From positions 1 through 7,646 of the forward strand of contig JABFVX010000547.1 in assembly GCA_013362555.1 (NCBI GenBank): a stretch of DNA of 7,646 bases, given 5' to 3'. This stretch comes from Mycobacteriaceae bacterium. Its GTDB lineage: Bacteria > Actinomycetota > Actinomycetes > Mycobacteriales > Mycobacteriaceae. The number at the start of each line of letters is the position of its first letter. Within the stretch, counting starts at the first letter, position 1. The position numbers were made by a program, and so were the translations under genes. Shown here one piece after another: positions 7,452 to 7,646 of this stretch. The notes beneath the pieces are model-generated. The model had not been told where the DNA came from and searched no databases. It worked only from the letters and a program-made list of their open reading frames with translations.

Positions 7452-7531
7452 ACCAATCGAGCGTCGTTCTCCTTATCGGGTAGTTCCCGACACCTCTGTG
7501 TCTTTCGCCTCTCAGTGAGTGTTTGAGAACG

Positions 7532-7582
7532 CCCGGTACGACCCACGGAATGCGTTGAGCGCAACTCACGGGTTGTTGTGGC
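7532..7582. repeat. Decayed 51-bp palindromic repeat, unit D
   Basis: Aligns to the family over 51 bases without gaps: CGACCC near the left, TGCGTTG at the centre and CTCACGGGTTGTT in the right arm. The arms no longer pair well (several mismatches around 7545-7550 against 7564-7569). It is followed after 13 bases by the intact unit E in the same alignment phase, which suggests tandem insertion or duplication and loss of function of this copy. Confidence 0.7.
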
Positions 7583-7595
7583 TGGGTTGCAAGCC

Positions 7596-7646
7596 TCCAG
7601 AAAGACCCGTGACGTGCGTTGGACGCACGTCACGGGTCATTCTGGA
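7596..7646. repeat. 51-bp palindromic intergenic repeat, unit E (near-perfect)
   Basis: The best copy: 25-nt arms around base 7621, with one mismatch (7603/7639) and one T-G pair next to the centre (7620/7622). The arms carry TCCAGAA, GACCC and GTGACGTGCGT and their complements. It is preceded by GGTTGCAAGCCTC from 7585, which recurs with one change before unit A at 1247. It lies about 230 bases upstream of ctaC and may end the transcript of a gene beyond the window. Confidence 0.92.

Noticed and set aside
7489..7502. GACAC-N4-GTGTC as a shared operator with the 4531-4553 dyad
   Set aside because: The half-sites are similar, but spacing differs (4 against 11 bases) and short dyads are common by chance, so one common regulator is not supported.

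Overview
The window looks like chromosomal DNA from a high-GC member of the Mycobacteriales, most likely Nocardia or a close relative. The evidence is the very GC-rich third codon positions, a PimB'-type mannosyltransferase of phosphatidylinositol mannoside/lipomannan synthesis, and an actinobacterial cytochrome c oxidase pair (lipoprotein subunit II CtaC followed by the short subunit IV CtaF). The genus is inferred from protein resemblance, not from a search.

Layout from left to right: half of a palindromic repeat (1-25); pimB on + (93-1223); a spacer with a full repeat, three phased direct repeats and a small dyad; a FAD-dependent aromatic-ring-type monooxygenase on + (1387-2931); a convergent junction with another repeat and a half copy; then four genes on -: a Gfo/Idh/MocA-like protein with a long Pro/Gln-rich tail (3021-4496), a CorA-type divalent metal transporter (4704 to about 5777), ctaF (5804-6220) and ctaC (6306-7367). 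Read in transcription order the minus-strand block is ctaC, ctaF, corA, oxidoreductase. ctaC and ctaF make respiratory oxidase subunits. corA follows almost directly and may be read through from them. The oxidoreductase has its own leader with a hairpin/T-tract and dyads. The right end (7532-7646) holds one decayed and one intact repeat.

The most striking content is not a gene. It is a family of 51-bp palindromes (25-nt arms around one central base) placed in the gene borders: about five full units plus fragments in 7.6 kb. Units align without gaps. One unit (5754-5804) carries paired substitutions in both arms that keep the stem. In two others every non-Watson-Crick pair that is not a plain mismatch becomes G-U on one strand only, which suggests a folded RNA or a maintained DNA cruciform/protein site. 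One copy overlaps the ctaF stop codon and contains the best available start codon of corA. Two copies bracket the monooxygenase gene.

Other points of interest are the loss of the usual catalytic Lys in the Gfo/Idh/MocA-like protein and its low-complexity tail, a possible leaderless pimB transcript, and a gene arrangement that differs from the Mycobacterium tuberculosis pimB-ctaC neighbourhood.
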